Origin: Amoebidium appalachense
Lineage: Eukaryota > Ichthyosporea
Reading direction: 5' to 3'
DNA: 64,000 bases
Assembly (NCBI GenBank): GCA_963693365.1
Contig: CAVNZM010000006.1
Coordinates: 5,766,001 to 5,830,000, forward strand
Positions within the stretch are counted from its first letter, which is position 1, and each line of letters opens with the position of its first letter. Below the pieces are notes generated by a model, which did no database searches, had not been told where the DNA came from, and saw nothing but the letters and a program-made list of their open reading frames with translations. Both the position numbers and the translations under genes were made by a program. This document shows, piece by piece, positions 1-10,320 of the stretch.

Positions 1-42
1 CGTATATGTGCTTGCGTATGTGCGCATGCGCGTGGGTGTGTG

Positions 43-158
43 TCTGTCTGTCCGTCTGTCTATCTGTCTGCCTGTCTGTCTGTCTGTCTGTCTGTCCGTC
101 CGTCGTCTGTCTGCCTGTCTGTCCGTCTGTCTGTCTGTCTGTCCAACCATTAGTTCAA
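43..158. repeat. (TCTG)n microsatellite
   Basis: Imperfect tetranucleotide repeat (TCTG/TCCG) running almost to the acceptor of the first exon. Reading frames across it are low-complexity artefacts. Confidence 0.9.
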
Positions 159-218
159 CATCAGCCCACAAGACACCACTCCTAATTCGCCTTCTAACCG
201 CGATTTCTCTGATCACAG

Positions 219-1340
219 GTGTTGTCTTAAAGGACTCCGAACTTGAAAAATACCGCAATTGGAAACTCCCTAAACCCACCTGGTATGTGCCAAAGGGCAA
301 ACGGGCAAAGGCGATTCGTCGGTCAAAATCCAACCAGGCCGCATTGACCAATCAGCAAATCAATGATGACGTAGCTTCAACCAATCAACTTCCAGAAAAG
401 GTGGCTGCACCAATCAAACAAAAGACTACACCCAGCGTGTTGGATGCTCTCCCCCTCCCCCCACCCCCCACACACACACGCACACATACATACATACAGT
501 GACCATTACATGAAACGTCCCGAGGAGGAATCGCAAGAACACACCGACAGCCAACTATTAGAGTTGACGGTGGGAGATTCGGACATTGCACGCGTGATGC
601 AAAACGCAGACAGGAATTATGGAAAACATGTGGTGGATGGGGATATGGTGGTGGTGGAGGGACTGCTAAGAGACTACAGAGAGGATGTGTGTCTTGCTCT
701 CACAGGGAGAATGTAAGTGGATTTTTTTTGTAAAAAAAGAAACAGTTATTTTTGTAAAGTTTTTACTTGATTATATTCTTATATTTATATTGTATTTGGT
801 GGATGGGGATATGGTGGTGGTGGAGGGGCTATTGAGAGACTACAGAGAAGATGTGTATCTGGCACCCACAGGGAAAATGTAAGTGTTTATTTATTAAATT
901 TTATATCATTTTATGTGTTTTATTTTTCTACCTTTATATTCTTATATTCTTATTAATATTATTATATTTATACTTGTATTTTTACTTATGTGGTGGATGG
1001 GAATATGGTGGTGGCGGAGGGTCTATTGAGAGACTACAGGGAGGATGTGTATCTGGCTCTTACGGGGAAAGTATAATATTTACTGCAAATTAATCACTAT
1101 TTATTTACCTTGATACTTCGATTTATATTTTTACTTTTGTGGTGGATGGAGATATGGTGGTGGTGGAAGGGCTTCTAAGTGGTTTTCTTAAATTCACGTT
1201 ACCCACGAGGTACCCTTAACCAATATCTATTTAACGTTTTTCATTTGATCGCTTTATTTTTTATATTTATAAATGGTGAAGGGGATATGGTGGTGGTGGT
1301 AGGGCTACAAATAGACTACGGAGAGAGGAGAGGTGCAGAA

Positions 1341-1376
<36 letters not shown>

Positions 1377-1564
1377 AATTCTAGCACACATGCATGCACC
1401 ATGTTTATTTGGTGGTGAGAAGGGCCTCCAATGTTTCCCTGATCACGTCCTCCCCCCCCCCCCCCCCCCCCCCCCAAACACACACACACATGCGCGCACG
1501 CACGTGCACACACACACACAAACAACACACACACACGCATGCACACGCACACATACACACACAC

Positions 1565-1595
<31 letters not shown>

Positions 1596-2208
1596 TTCGT
1601 TCCCCACATCCCCACCCCACGCCATCCCTTTCCTTGCCGCACATACAAATACGTACAAATATACACACGAGCACCGACCCGCACACACATGTACACACAT
1701 GCGCACACACCCTCACTCTTTCTCTTTCCCTCTCCCTCTCTTTCTCATCCTTCCACCGATTGGTCAGTCCCACCAGTGTTGATGCGGTGATATCCAATCA
1801 TCGTGCCCGCTTTGCCCAATATGCCTCCGTCAGTGATCGGGACATACTCTACTGGGCTGCCGTGGCATACACGGTGGTGCATGCAATAAACCCCACACAG
1901 GCTTACTGCTGGGAGGTATTGAACCCCCCCCCCCCCCCCCCTCCCCCGGGAGGATGTGCTCTGCCTATTATGCATACTCGTTATGTGTGGTTTGCACTCT
2001 GCATTATGCTGTCCGTTATGAATGTGTACTTCTTGTTGGCAATCTATTCTCCCCTCCCCCCCAACACACACAAACACACACACACACACACACACACGCA
2101 CGCACACACACACACATTAAAGCATACTCTTTATGTGTGTTTTGCACTCTGCATTGTGTTGCCCGTTATGGATGTCCACGTCGTACTCTTTAACACATTC
2201 TAACCTTT

Positions 2209-2239
<31 letters not shown>

Positions 2240-2730
2240 CCCCCCCTCCCCTCCCCCCCCCCCCCTTCCCCCCACCTTGCACGCATCCGCACAGGTGCAC
2301 ACACACACGCGCGCGCGCGCGCGCGCGGCCACCACGAACTTCACCACTTTTCTCCCCTCCTTCTCCCCTTCCCCCAAGTTCTACCCCCCCCCCCCCCCAC
2401 CCCCACCCCACCCCCACCCCACACCACCATTCCCTCTCCCCTTCCTCTCCATCCCCCCTCCCCCCCCCCCCCCCCCCCCCCCCCCAACAAAAAAAAACGC
2501 ACACACACACACACACACAAAAATGCATACACGTGCACATGTGTTACTCACGTGACCACTTGACCCCCCAGGTTGCCTATGAGGAGCTATGTCGAATCAA
2601 AACCGAGGCAGCTACACGGAGGGAGGGGGGGGGCAGGCGTCTACCAATCAGTTGTGCCCCCCACCGGTTCTATTGCGCCACTTTCAGGCGGCCAAAACTC
2701 ACACAGGCACCACCCAAGAACACTACATGA
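219..2730 (+). CDS. Unrecognised protein, 3' part of a spliced gene
   Basis: Four exons chain with consistent phase: 219-282 (acceptor after CACAG, donor GTATGT), 500-712 (acceptor after ATACAG, donor GTAAGT), 1768-1915 (donor GTATTG) and 2572-2730, ending in TGA. The 5' end is probably upstream of the window. The product is about 190 residues here. It is charged at first (ELEKYRNWKLPKPT, then MKRPEEESQEHTDS), followed by VVDGDMVVVEGLLRDYRED and a more hydrophobic stretch, DILYWAAVAYTVVHAINPTQ. I recognise no domain. Support comes from splice phase (2/2/0) and amino-acid composition, not homology. The first exon could instead extend beyond the GTATGT donor, since that frame stays open to about 500, and the last exon passes through a G run that could hide an indel. 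Intron 2 holds partial copies of exon 2 and intron 3 holds two dispersed-repeat copies. Confidence 0.45.
631..1330 (+). repeat. Array of five decaying copies of an exon-end/donor segment
   Basis: The last ~80 nt of the 500-712 exon plus its donor recurs four more times downstream. Copies begin at about 631 (the real exon), 797, 991, 1140 and 1272, each starting TGGTGGATGGGGATATGG or a close variant. Copies 1 and 2 keep a GTAAGT donor (713 and 879), copy 3 has GTATAA, and copies 4 and 5 are truncated. Period is about 130-190 bp. Copies 2-5 lack an obvious acceptor, so they look like non-coding tandem duplicates inside the intron. Confidence 0.8.
1340..1800. repeat. Poly-G, poly-C and (CA)n block in intron
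   Basis: A G run at 1340-1374 and a C run at about 1451-1475 are followed by imperfect (CA)n with CACATA interruptions to about 1720. This is low complexity and carries only spurious Pro/Thr/His ORFs. Confidence 0.9.
1951..2056 (+). repeat. Dispersed intronic repeat, copy 1
   Basis: Contains the family core: GATG..CTCTGC, TATTATGCATACTC, TTTGCACTCTGCAT, TCCGTTATGAATGTGTACTTC. It lies between a C tract and a (CA)n block in an intron. Homologous to 43468-43628, 43758-43916 and 51790-51943. Confidence 0.8.
2116..2208 (+). repeat. Dispersed intronic repeat, copy 2
   Basis: Lacks the 5' part. It has GCATACTCTTTATGTGTG, TTTGCACTCTGCATTGTG and a TCGTACTCTTTAACACATTC end, followed directly by a long C tract, the arrangement seen in other copies. 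Confidence 0.8.
2209..2570. repeat. Poly-C / (GC)n / (CA)n block
   Basis: Long C runs, a (GC)n purine-pyrimidine alternation near 2309-2327 and a (CA)n stretch lead straight into the CCCCCCAG acceptor of the exon at 2572. Confidence 0.85.
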
Positions 2731-3314
2731 TTGGATTCAGATCATGCAGGTTGAACAGCTTGCTATAGCGACTTAAATGAGTGATATGGTATGATGATTG
2801 GTTTTATAAGTGCATTATGCTTACGTTTATAGTACCCCCCCCCCCCCCCCCCCCCCCCCCCCCGTGTTCCCCTCCCCCCGTCCGCCTCTCTCTTGCTCAC
2901 CCTGTGTATGCGCGCGCGGGTGTGTGTCACGGACGGTCTTTCTGGCTAACATTCATGTAGGCCCCGGCCGAAGGTTTCCGCATTGAATGAACGAATGATG
3001 GTTTGCCATGTCAGATGTTGCTTGTAAGCGTTTTAAATTCTTCACAGCAACACCATGCATAATCCATAATTTTCATACTCACCTATAATTAATTAGTTAG
3101 TTGTTGCAACCCTGGGTCGTATGTAGAAGAGGGCTGCCATACAGGCGCTCAGACTGGACCACTCAAAATCTAAATCTTTGCTTGATTTTTGCATTTGAAT
3201 GTACAGTATATATATATCTTATGAGCCAATGAACAAACATCGGCTGGCTCAGGTGAAAGATTGGCACACTTCGTAAATTCTGACATGGCATTAGCATGTG
3301 TGATCTCCCCCTCC

Positions 3315-3349
<35 letters not shown>

Positions 3350-4340
3350 TTAGCACCCGCCCTGCAGCTGCCCTCCTTTCGCATTGCATGCAAACGCCAT
3401 CCACTATCACTGCCACAACGAAAAAAACGTTGTTCGATGATAAACAAACGGCCCGCAAATGTATACCTGAAATGGATGTAAGAGAACGCACCTGTTTTGT
3501 GCTCTTCGAAGATATATACGTGTATGTGCACATAAGAGCTAAACCGAAACAACCTGTTCACTCGGGCCAGTTCTTCATAATAATAAAAAAAATTAAAAAT
3601 ACTCATAAAAAAATTCAATTGGTACAGCTGGATAGCAGTGGAAGTAGAGTTTGGGGATGAAACGGAAGGCAAGAGACAGTGGCCCGGGAACATGAGGTGT
3701 GCGAGTGCCGAAGAGAGACGGTGACTGGTTGCAGTTTTGTTCGTTCGTCAGAAGTGTTCCATGTTGTGATCTTGACTGTCGAAGTCAAAACATGCGCGTG
3801 CTTGGATATTCATTGGTTTTCTTTCTCACTTCATAAAAGTCACGCAACAAGCCGAAACCCCAAAAAAGAAATACCTGAAGCCAAGTGAAAAACGCTAACA
3901 AGTTAAAATTTTGTGGGGAAAAAGACGTGATTGTCATTTTTTAAACTAGAACATGCGTCAAGTTTGGAAGACACGAGATTGAATTCAAGTGAAAGACGCG
4001 AACAAATCCAATCAACAAACTCGTTTGTAGGTACCACCACACACTTATCATTAAACTGAACTTCTACTTCTCTGACATTTCTCAAAATGGTCTAATGAGG
4101 TTAAAAAAAAAAACACACACGTTATATCTCCACAAATGATGTCACAACATACCTGCATGTACCTCGTTGGGAGGAAGTACTGTCAACGTTGGCCTTGGTG
4201 CCGGCACCTCATAAACATCACATCTCACTGATACTTTCAATATTATGAACAAACAGCTAATTCTTGCCTCTAAGGAGGAGTAGTGCATATTTTTGTTCAG
4301 ACGCGTATATGTGCTGGCTTGCCAGATGCCCAAGTCCTCA
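2731..4340. other. Intergenic stretch, no gene seen
   Basis: C tracts at 2836-2863 and 3321-3348, otherwise ordinary complexity. The ORFs here are short and low-complexity or lack splice support. I see no RNA gene. Confidence 0.6.
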
Positions 4341-4346
4341 TCACTA

Positions 4347-4713
4347 GCGCTTTCCAATTCCTCCCGCTGCACGTTCTGAAACTGTGTCGAGTTGCTTGGC
4401 AATCGCATCCAAATGTTCCTCGAACTTGAAATGGAGCATTTGAATCTCCTTCCTGTACTGGGCCTCCTACCACCGCATCATATTCTCCTTCTTTTCGACT
4501 TCCTGTTTCAGCTTGGCCACTTCATCTTGCAGTTGGACTTCGTGTTTGCTGCGCTCAACATGCAGAGTGGCTGTTGTGATGATTGCAGCGAGGGCAAGCA
4601 AGCCTGCCACGACTGGGGTGCTTCTTCCTTCCCCATAGCGCGAAAAGTAGGAAACTCGGCCATTCCCGCCACTTCGTCTGTGCGCATGAGCGCTTTTTAC
4701 GACTCTCCCTAGA
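4347..4713 (-). pseudogene. Broken membrane-anchored coiled-coil protein fragment
   Basis: One minus-strand frame from about 4713 reads a basic segment, then a hydrophobic span (VVAGLLALAAIITTATL, about 4605-4555), then a heptad-rich helix (EVQLQDEVAKLKQEVEKKEN). An in-frame TAG near 4470 interrupts it, after which the helix continues (RKEIQMLHFKFEEHLDAIAK). The frame then closes, while a shifted frame continues with EELESASDEDLG. One stop plus an apparent frameshift suggests a decayed gene. An undetected short intron is the alternative. No family is recognised. It abuts the left terminal inverted repeat of the THAP element, which may have inserted into its 5' part. Confidence 0.4.
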
Positions 4714-4759
4714 GATCTCCTTCAAGTAGTTACGACTCTCTCTCAGCTGCAGCCTTGTC

Positions 4760-4803
4760 CACGGCCATCTAGAAACACCATCTAGAAACACCAGGCCGTC
4801 TAA
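4760..4803 (+). repeat. Left terminal inverted repeat (44 bp)
   Basis: Exact reverse complement of 7392-7435. It contains an internal 13-bp direct repeat, CATCTAGAAACAC twice in tandem. Confidence 0.95.
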
Positions 4804-5663
4804 CGCGATTAACATTCCCGGGATAATGACATTTTAACCAAAAATGGCTATTCTGCATTCCACAAGGGGGTGCGGCCTACTTTTCATGGCAACCGCGTAT
4901 CCAGACGATTACGTAATCGTGCAATGAATTTGAAGATCCGAATCGGGTCACACCACGGCCCATAATGCAGCGCTTATCATCTGTAAATATTATATACTCA
5001 AATCGAATCGGGCTGAAAGAAAAGCCCGACGGGTATCGCGGAGAAAACTGCTGCACTTGCCGTACAAACAAACGCATGAGTAAGCTGTTTTCCTGCTCCA
5101 CTTTTTTGTCTTGTTGTTGTTGCGAGCACTTTGAGCCACTTTGGGCATATAATGAGAACAAAATAATCTATCTAACATATACCTTCATTTGCAAGGATTG
5201 CATACGGCAACTGTTATGGCTGGTAGACCCGGATCCGTTCCGGTTTCTCTCTGTTCCCGCCCTCCCTCCTCTCACTTTTTGGCGAGCGGACCTCAAGCGT
5301 TAGCGTGTTGCTGCTCAGTCCTCGCGACTGTACGGGTTTCCACTTTTCGGTGGTGAGTACAAGAGCTCTCTTGTCGCTCCGTAACCCCTAACAACCGGCA
5401 CCGGTCTCCCGGACGGCCCTGTTTGAGTTTCTTTATGTCCCTTGTTACCAAGTATTTTTGTCACAACTCTGACATAAAAGGATAACCGTTGTATTTTCTA
5501 TTGTCTTTTTGCTGACCGCTCTATTATACAGACCAACTACCCATGTACCTGGGTTCAAACACGACATCTCTATCTCAACGTTTTACCTAAGCCTAAGCCA
5601 TGTTTTTCCAGTTACTGTTTTGGTTGGAATGTTTGACACACGTGTGTAAGTTCTTGCCTCTCT

Positions 5664-5751
<88 letters not shown>

Positions 5752-6053
5752 CCCAAAACACACACACACACACACGTACACACACACACACACATACACA
5801 CACACAACACATACATTCACTCTCTATCTATGAATTTATGGGGATATATGTATATGTATATACGTATTTATATATGTCCAAACTGCACATATTGAAAAAA
5901 AAACGTTACTACACTCAGAGCTACACCTGCACTTCATCGTGCAGGTTATCAGCTAAAGTTGCTTGGTTATTCAAAAAGCTATGCCCGTTTGTTTTTATAT
6001 TCACAACAGGTTGTCTCTACTTTTGCACTACATCTACCTGTTACACATCTATT
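4804..6053. other. Element interior without a recognised gene
   Basis: Several open stretches under 120 codons with no recognisable domain. It includes the (CA)n array at 5669-5810. No catalytic transposase motif was found by eye. Confidence 0.5.
5669..5810. repeat. (CA)n microsatellite
   Basis: A nearly perfect dinucleotide array to 5748, then interrupted CA repeats to about 5810. Confidence 0.95.
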
Positions 6054-6437
6054 TTAGGGTGTGGTACTTAACAAATTGGCGGTGGTAAGGGGTTTCGCGG
6101 GCGGGGAGGCGGGTAGGAGGGCAAAGGCTACGTAGTGACCATCGGATGTGAAATGGACATGACCGGCTAGTATGGGGAAAGGGAGCGTCCCGTTTTCGGT
6201 TTCCTTAATTTTGGCGTGGGTTTGAACACAAAAACTCGACGCCACACCGGTTGTGGTCTTATGGGCTGACCAGCACGGATGGTGTAGAATTGCTTGGCAC
6301 ACGGCATCAATGAAGTTAGTGTCTGCAAACCTAATTTGGTCTGCAAGGACACGAGCATGCTCCTGCTCGAGCATAAGACGCTTGCTTCGCTCCTCTGCCT
6401 CTCGTTCGCTAAGTTCACGTGCACGTTTCTGCTGCGC
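6054..6437 (-). pseudogene. In-frame open extension after the THAP protein stop
   Basis: After the TAA at 6440-6438 the THAP frame continues for about 125 codons. The coiled-coil pattern carries on (RARELSEREAEERSKR, then LEQEHARVLADQIRFADTN), followed by a non-helical tail. Continuity of composition across the stop suggests one ancestral ORF of about 300 codons cut by a nonsense change. Readthrough or a nonstandard codon cannot be excluded, but other genes here use all three stops normally. Confidence 0.5.
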
Positions 6438-7006
6438 TTAACGCTTACGTGCGTCTTTCTCCGCTCGTAACTGTTGCTTGCGCTCCTCCTCCGCCAACCG
6501 TAGTATAGCGGCTTCTGCCTCGATTCTGTGTGCCTCCCTTTTCGCTGCTGCCGTTCTCACGTTTATGCTCCTTTCACCTAGCACGATGGTTTTAGTTGGG
6601 TCCTTAGGGTCAGAGAAGATGCGAGGGGCAATGGGTGGGTCGGAATTGGTATCGCGAGAGAAGATCGCTTGCTTAAGGGGCCGGTTCCCTCGCGTTGGAT
6701 CACAGGACCCCTTGGGAAAATAATCTGCGTCGACGAAATGCTTGACGCAGACGTGAGGCCTATCATCTTTGTATGTTTCAAACAAGCATGCCTTGCTACC
6801 CCATATGCATCCCCTGCCTGAAGGCAACTTTCATACCACAACTGCCACAGCTTTGGCTGCTTTTCCGGGTCGGGAAACCTAAAAGTAGAAACGGTAACGC
6901 TCTGGCCGACACCGGCTTGCGGGTGTACATTTTCCTTACCCCTGTCCTTTCGAGTCTCCATAGCATAGTTACTCTTACAGTTGTATACAATGCACTTGTT
7001 CCCCAT
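6438..7006 (-). CDS. THAP-type zinc-finger protein with coiled-coil tail
   Basis: Two exons, 7006-6837 and 6795-6438, separated by a 41-nt intron (GTATGA...GGTAG). Phase 2 on both sides yields a 175-residue protein. The THAP signature is present: Cys5-x4-Cys10 near the N-terminus, a central Trp (KLWQL) and a Cys-x2-His pair in PHVCVKHF, followed by FPKGSCD. The C-terminal part is a charged helix (about residues 140-175: EAHRIEAEAAILRLAEEE). THAP domains bind DNA, so a nuclear role is expected. The gene sits inside the inverted-repeat element, facing left. Its stop is TAA at 6438-6440, but the same frame stays open and helical beyond it (next entry), so the stop may be a nonsense mutation in a longer protein. 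Confidence 0.75.
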
Positions 7007-7391
7007 GATCTCTAAAGCGGAAACTAACCATCCCTAAAAAGATACAACGCCATGGCATGGGCATATTGCCCATCCAGGTGCCACAGCAACCATAGGTGTC
7101 TTTGCGAGGGCAGTGTTCAAACAGTACACCTACGTATGGCGGGGGGTGCGGCCGCATAAACAGACCGGCGATCGGCCGTACTCTTGTAGGTCTAAATCAC
7201 CAATCGGCCGAGCCGAAAGAGAGGTTAAACGTCAAATAAAAATTGATGAAATTTAACTCGTTTGTAGATCACGTTGCTGCCGAAGGCGGATAAATCTGTG
7301 GAGAACATTTTCCCGCCATTTTAGTAGGCCGCACCACCCCCGAGACCAAAAAACTTGCGCAAACAAATGAGCAAATTCCGATGACGTTGCC

Positions 7392-7435
7392 TTAGACGGC
7401 CTGGTGTTTCTAGATGGTGTTTCTAGATGGCCGTG
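7392..7435 (-). repeat. Right terminal inverted repeat (44 bp)
   Basis: Exact reverse complement of 4760-4803. The core GTGTTTCTAGATG appears twice in tandem. Confidence 0.95.
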
Positions 7436-7501
7436 AGCCTCAGGTCACAGCTGTGTTTTCAGAGTTTGGGACTGAATCAGTCCTGTCCACTACTGGGCCA
7501 A

Positions 7502-7533
7502 CCACGGCCATCTAGAAACACCGATGGCCGTGG
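7502..7533. repeat. Extra TIR-derived palindrome
   Basis: Reads CCACGGCCAT, CTAGAAACACC, then ATGGCCGTGG in inverted orientation. It repeats the outer TIR sequence about 65 bp beyond the right end of the element, so another element end or solo terminus lies here. Confidence 0.75.
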
Positions 7534-7550
7534 TCCCAAGACTCCCAACA

Positions 7551-7835
7551 GAGCATGATGGCAGGTGTTACCCAATCAAAATTAGCCAAAAAGAATTCGC
7601 GCCATTTTTGATAGCTAGCCCAACCATAAAAGGTTAGTTTTGTCCCCTTGCTGGCTATAGCTAACGTTTTGCCAACGATTATGGCTGAAGAGTTGCCTGC
7701 AGAATTATTATTTCTACCAAACAAATTACAAGCTTTCAGTAAAAGTATCGATAACAGCCAAAAAAGCGCTCTTGAGGGGTGATAACATCGCTACAAACTC
7801 AGCCAGTCAGAAATGCCATTATTATGCTGGCAAGA
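7551..7835 (+). repeat. Dispersed repeat B, copy 1
   Basis: Diverged homologue of 29874-30170. Shared blocks in the same order include GAGCATGATGGCAGGTGTTA, ATTAGCCAA, TGCCTGCAG, ATTATTATTTCT, TTTCAG, TTGAGGG.TGATA and CAGCCAGTC. Confidence 0.75.
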
Positions 7836-7927
7836 TGTGGCTCAACGGAGTAGGATTTCATTGGTCCAAAAGTGTAAACCGATCCGTGTCCAGTTACTCC
7901 AGTACAGTATCATGGTGTCACTCCTCC

Positions 7928-7941
7928 CCTCCCCCCCCCCC

Positions 7942-7972
<31 letters not shown>

Positions 7973-8052
7973 GTCACGGGCCCTGCGCGTGTGTGCGTGT
8001 GTGCGCGTGTGCGCGTGTGCGCGTGTGCGCGTGTGCGCGTGCGTGCGTGTAT

Positions 8053-8109
<57 letters not shown>

Positions 8110-8130
8110 TGTGTGCGTGTGTGTGTGTAT
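7928..8130. repeat. Poly-C followed by (GT)n
   Basis: C tract at 7930-7971 with one interruption, then GTGTGC/GT repeats to about 8130. Confidence 0.9.
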
Positions 8131-8139
8131 TATATAAGG

Positions 8140-9355
8140 TACCAGTGTACACCTGCCGTTACGGCATTGTGTACGTAGTTTGGAACTTTTTACTGAAATT
8201 GTGTGCCCTTCCCGCCTGGGGCCAGCGCTTCTGCCGGGGGATGTTCCCCCTCATCACAGCCACCATGTATACGTACGTATAGCTATAGGGCTGTACACAC
8301 GTGCACAAGCATGTGTTCGCAGACACACACTTACACACACCGTACGACTCACACATTCACGGTCACAGTACTCGCACACTATAAATTTTAGATTCCCTCA
8401 ACGGCCGTGTTATTGAACACGAACGCACACGCACGTACATGTGCACTGGCAGTGCCCACGCCAATATATACACACGCACGTCACGCACACCAACACATGC
8501 CGCATGATGTACTCAGCATACAAACACGCGCACACGGCTATTCACAGCTCATTGTAACCCACCGGTGCCACCTCTTGGTTTCCGACGTTTTTCATACGAC
8601 CAGGTAGTCGATGATCAAGTGCCCTCCGTGTGTTGGTGGAGGTGTAAGGTGTGCATGTGCGGGTGCATGTGCGTGTGCGTGTGTGTGTGCGTGTGTGTTT
8701 GCATGTGCATGTGTCTATGGGTATGCACATGCTTGAGTCCGTTGCGTTGTTTTTTTCTTCCTCTCTCTCTCTCTCTCTCTCACTTTGTTTTTTTTGCTAT
8801 ATTATCCTTTCCAAAATGGGGGGGAGGGGGGGGGGGAGGAGGGAGGGAGGGGAGGGGGGGAGGGGGGGGGGGGGGAGGGGGGAGGAATGCATATGCAATG
8901 GATGGCAAGCCAGCGCTGGAATACAGGGAATTAGAGGCTTGACATTCATGAGTGCTGAAAATTTGCTTTTACTGTGATATCATGGAAAAAAGAGCCTGGG
9001 GAATCCATTCAATTTTGGTGGCAAAGGGACTCCGAGGGGCGAGGGAGGGGGGAGGATGGAGGAAAGGGGTGCAAGGCCGTGCTTGTTTTCTGTTTCCTTT
9101 TCAGGATAATTTGGTTTTGTTTTTGTTTTTCCTTGTTTTGCCTACATATATTCACATGTATAGCTTATCATCCATACATAGCTCGTTATATGTAGCTGAA
9201 ATAGTATTTGATGACTCAGTTACGTTTTGTACAACACTTCGCCAACGGTATACCGTATCATGAAACCTCCTTGCCACACACGTTATTTCCAACGGTTATA
9301 TTATCTACTCGTTACAGTAGCGCATACATAAATTGCGAATGCATGTCTTTCCCGT
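8140..9355. other. Gene-poor stretch
   Basis: Interrupted CA/GT repeats, a CT run near 8760 and a G-rich block at 8818-8885, with unique sequence between. No exon with splice support was found. Confidence 0.55.
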
Positions 9356-9359
9356 ACTA

Positions 9360-9545
9360 GATTCAAAAAAGAGGAAAAATTTAAACCCCCCTCAAACTAC
9401 ACCCCAAATAAACTGCATGTCGTCCCCTTTTGAAATCCACAACAGAAGAAAAATCAACCCCGCCTGCACCTAAACATCTACTCCATGTCGTTAAGTTCCA
9501 CAGGGTACTGAAATTCACAAGAAAAATCAAACCCCCCTCACACCA
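9360..9545. repeat. Triplicated ~75-bp unit
   Basis: Three diverged tandem copies begin near 9360, 9433 and 9507. Each carries A-rich GAAAAAT then (C)CCCCCTCA..AC.AC, and two share CATGTCGT. The third overlaps the stop of the glycine-rich reading frame on the minus strand. Confidence 0.6.
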
Positions 9546-9552
9546 CACCCCC

Positions 9553-9851
9553 ACCCAGAGCCAATCCCGTCACGAACCCCTGCACATCCCGTGTGCTATA
9601 ATCGTACCCCTCTGTTTCGTCATTGCCCCCATACCCATCATATCCCGAAATTCCGGGTCCAAAAACACCGCCGGGCCCGAAAAACACCCCTGGGCCGCGA
9701 CCATAAGGACCCCCTCCATAAAATCCGTACGGGCGGCGGGGTGGAAGGGGAATGGCACCCCCAGGCCCAAGAACCAGAGTGTTGATGGGGCTGACGGGGC
9801 TGAAACCGAGAGGGAAGACGCCACCCCCACGTAGGTCCCTGATGAGGGGGG
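9553..9851 (-). CDS. Glycine-rich protein, probable last exon
   Basis: A minus-strand frame after an acceptor at 9852 (CCCCTCATCAG) encodes about 100 residues. It is Gly/Pro/Tyr-rich (YGFYGGGPYGRGPGVFFG) and ends in an acidic then small-residue tail (GNDETEGYDYSTRD, GFVTGLALGGG, stop TGA). The composition resembles Gly-rich C-terminal tails of membrane or secreted proteins. No family is assigned. It may be the end of the gene whose signal-peptide exon lies at 10700-10844, but the phases (1 versus 2) need at least one unseen exon between them. Confidence 0.45.
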
Positions 9852-9949
9852 CTGGCGAGGGAGGGGGGGAGGGGGAGGGGGGAGGGGGGGAGGGGGGGTA
9901 GAGTGAGTCTGTGTGTGTTTTTGTTTTTTTTTCTTTTTTTGTTTTTTTT

Positions 9950-10320
9950 TGGGGGGGGGGGGAAAGGGGGGGGGGGGGGGGGGGGAGTGAATGAGTGATT
10001 GTATTGGGGGGGGGAAGAATTATGAGGGGGGGGGGGGGGGGGGGGGGAGGGGGAGATATGGTGAGCTTCATGTGTGTGTTTGTGTGGCGTTGTTGGGAGA
10101 AGTGACATTTGTAGGGGGAGGGGAGGAGGGAGGGGCGGGGCAGGAGGGGGGGGGGGGGGGGGGGGGGGAAGGTACTAGAAAAATGGTGTTGCAGAGGTCG
10201 TCAGACATTGTCAAGTGGTATGGAAAAATTGGATGAGACAGCAAAAAAAAGGTGGCAGTGTGTGTGTGTGTGTTGGGGGGAGGGGGGAGGGGGGGGGGGG
10301 GGGGGGGGGTTGCTCTGTCT
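9950..10320. repeat. Cluster of long G tracts
   Basis: Five or more G runs of 10-27 bases, e.g. 9968-9984, 10024-10047 and 10149-10168, inside the presumed minus-strand intron. As poly-C on the coding strand they would supply pyrimidine-rich intron sequence. Confidence 0.85.

Larger units (their letters stand above)
4760..7435. mobile_element. THAP-domain DNA-transposon-like element
   Basis: A unit of about 2.68 kb bounded by perfect 44-bp inverted repeats (4760-4803 and 7392-7435) plus a subterminal inverted match around TGCGGCCTACT (about 4870-4882 and 7325-7336). It carries one recognisable gene, a minus-strand THAP-domain protein. THAP zinc fingers are the DNA-binding domain of P-element-type transposases and many domesticated derivatives. 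I see no catalytic transposase domain, so this looks non-autonomous or decayed. I find no convincing target-site duplication: the 8 bases outside the two ends differ. Confidence 0.7.

Noticed and set aside
1316-2555. Long ORFs rich in Thr/His, Cys/Val, Pro or Gly on both strands, here and across the window
   Set aside because: They are translations of CA/GT, poly-C and poly-G repeats, appear in all frames and have no domain or splice support.
3388-3660. 90-codon plus-strand ORF with LFDDKQTARKCIPEMDVRE
   Set aside because: No domain, start context or splice support, and composition is near random toward its end.
5545-5580. B-box-like GGGTTCAAAC near a putative small RNA
   Set aside because: No A box or cloverleaf could be drawn upstream.
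9430-9834. 134-codon plus-strand ORF
   Set aside because: It is the opposite-strand shadow of the glycine-rich frame and the triplicated repeat.
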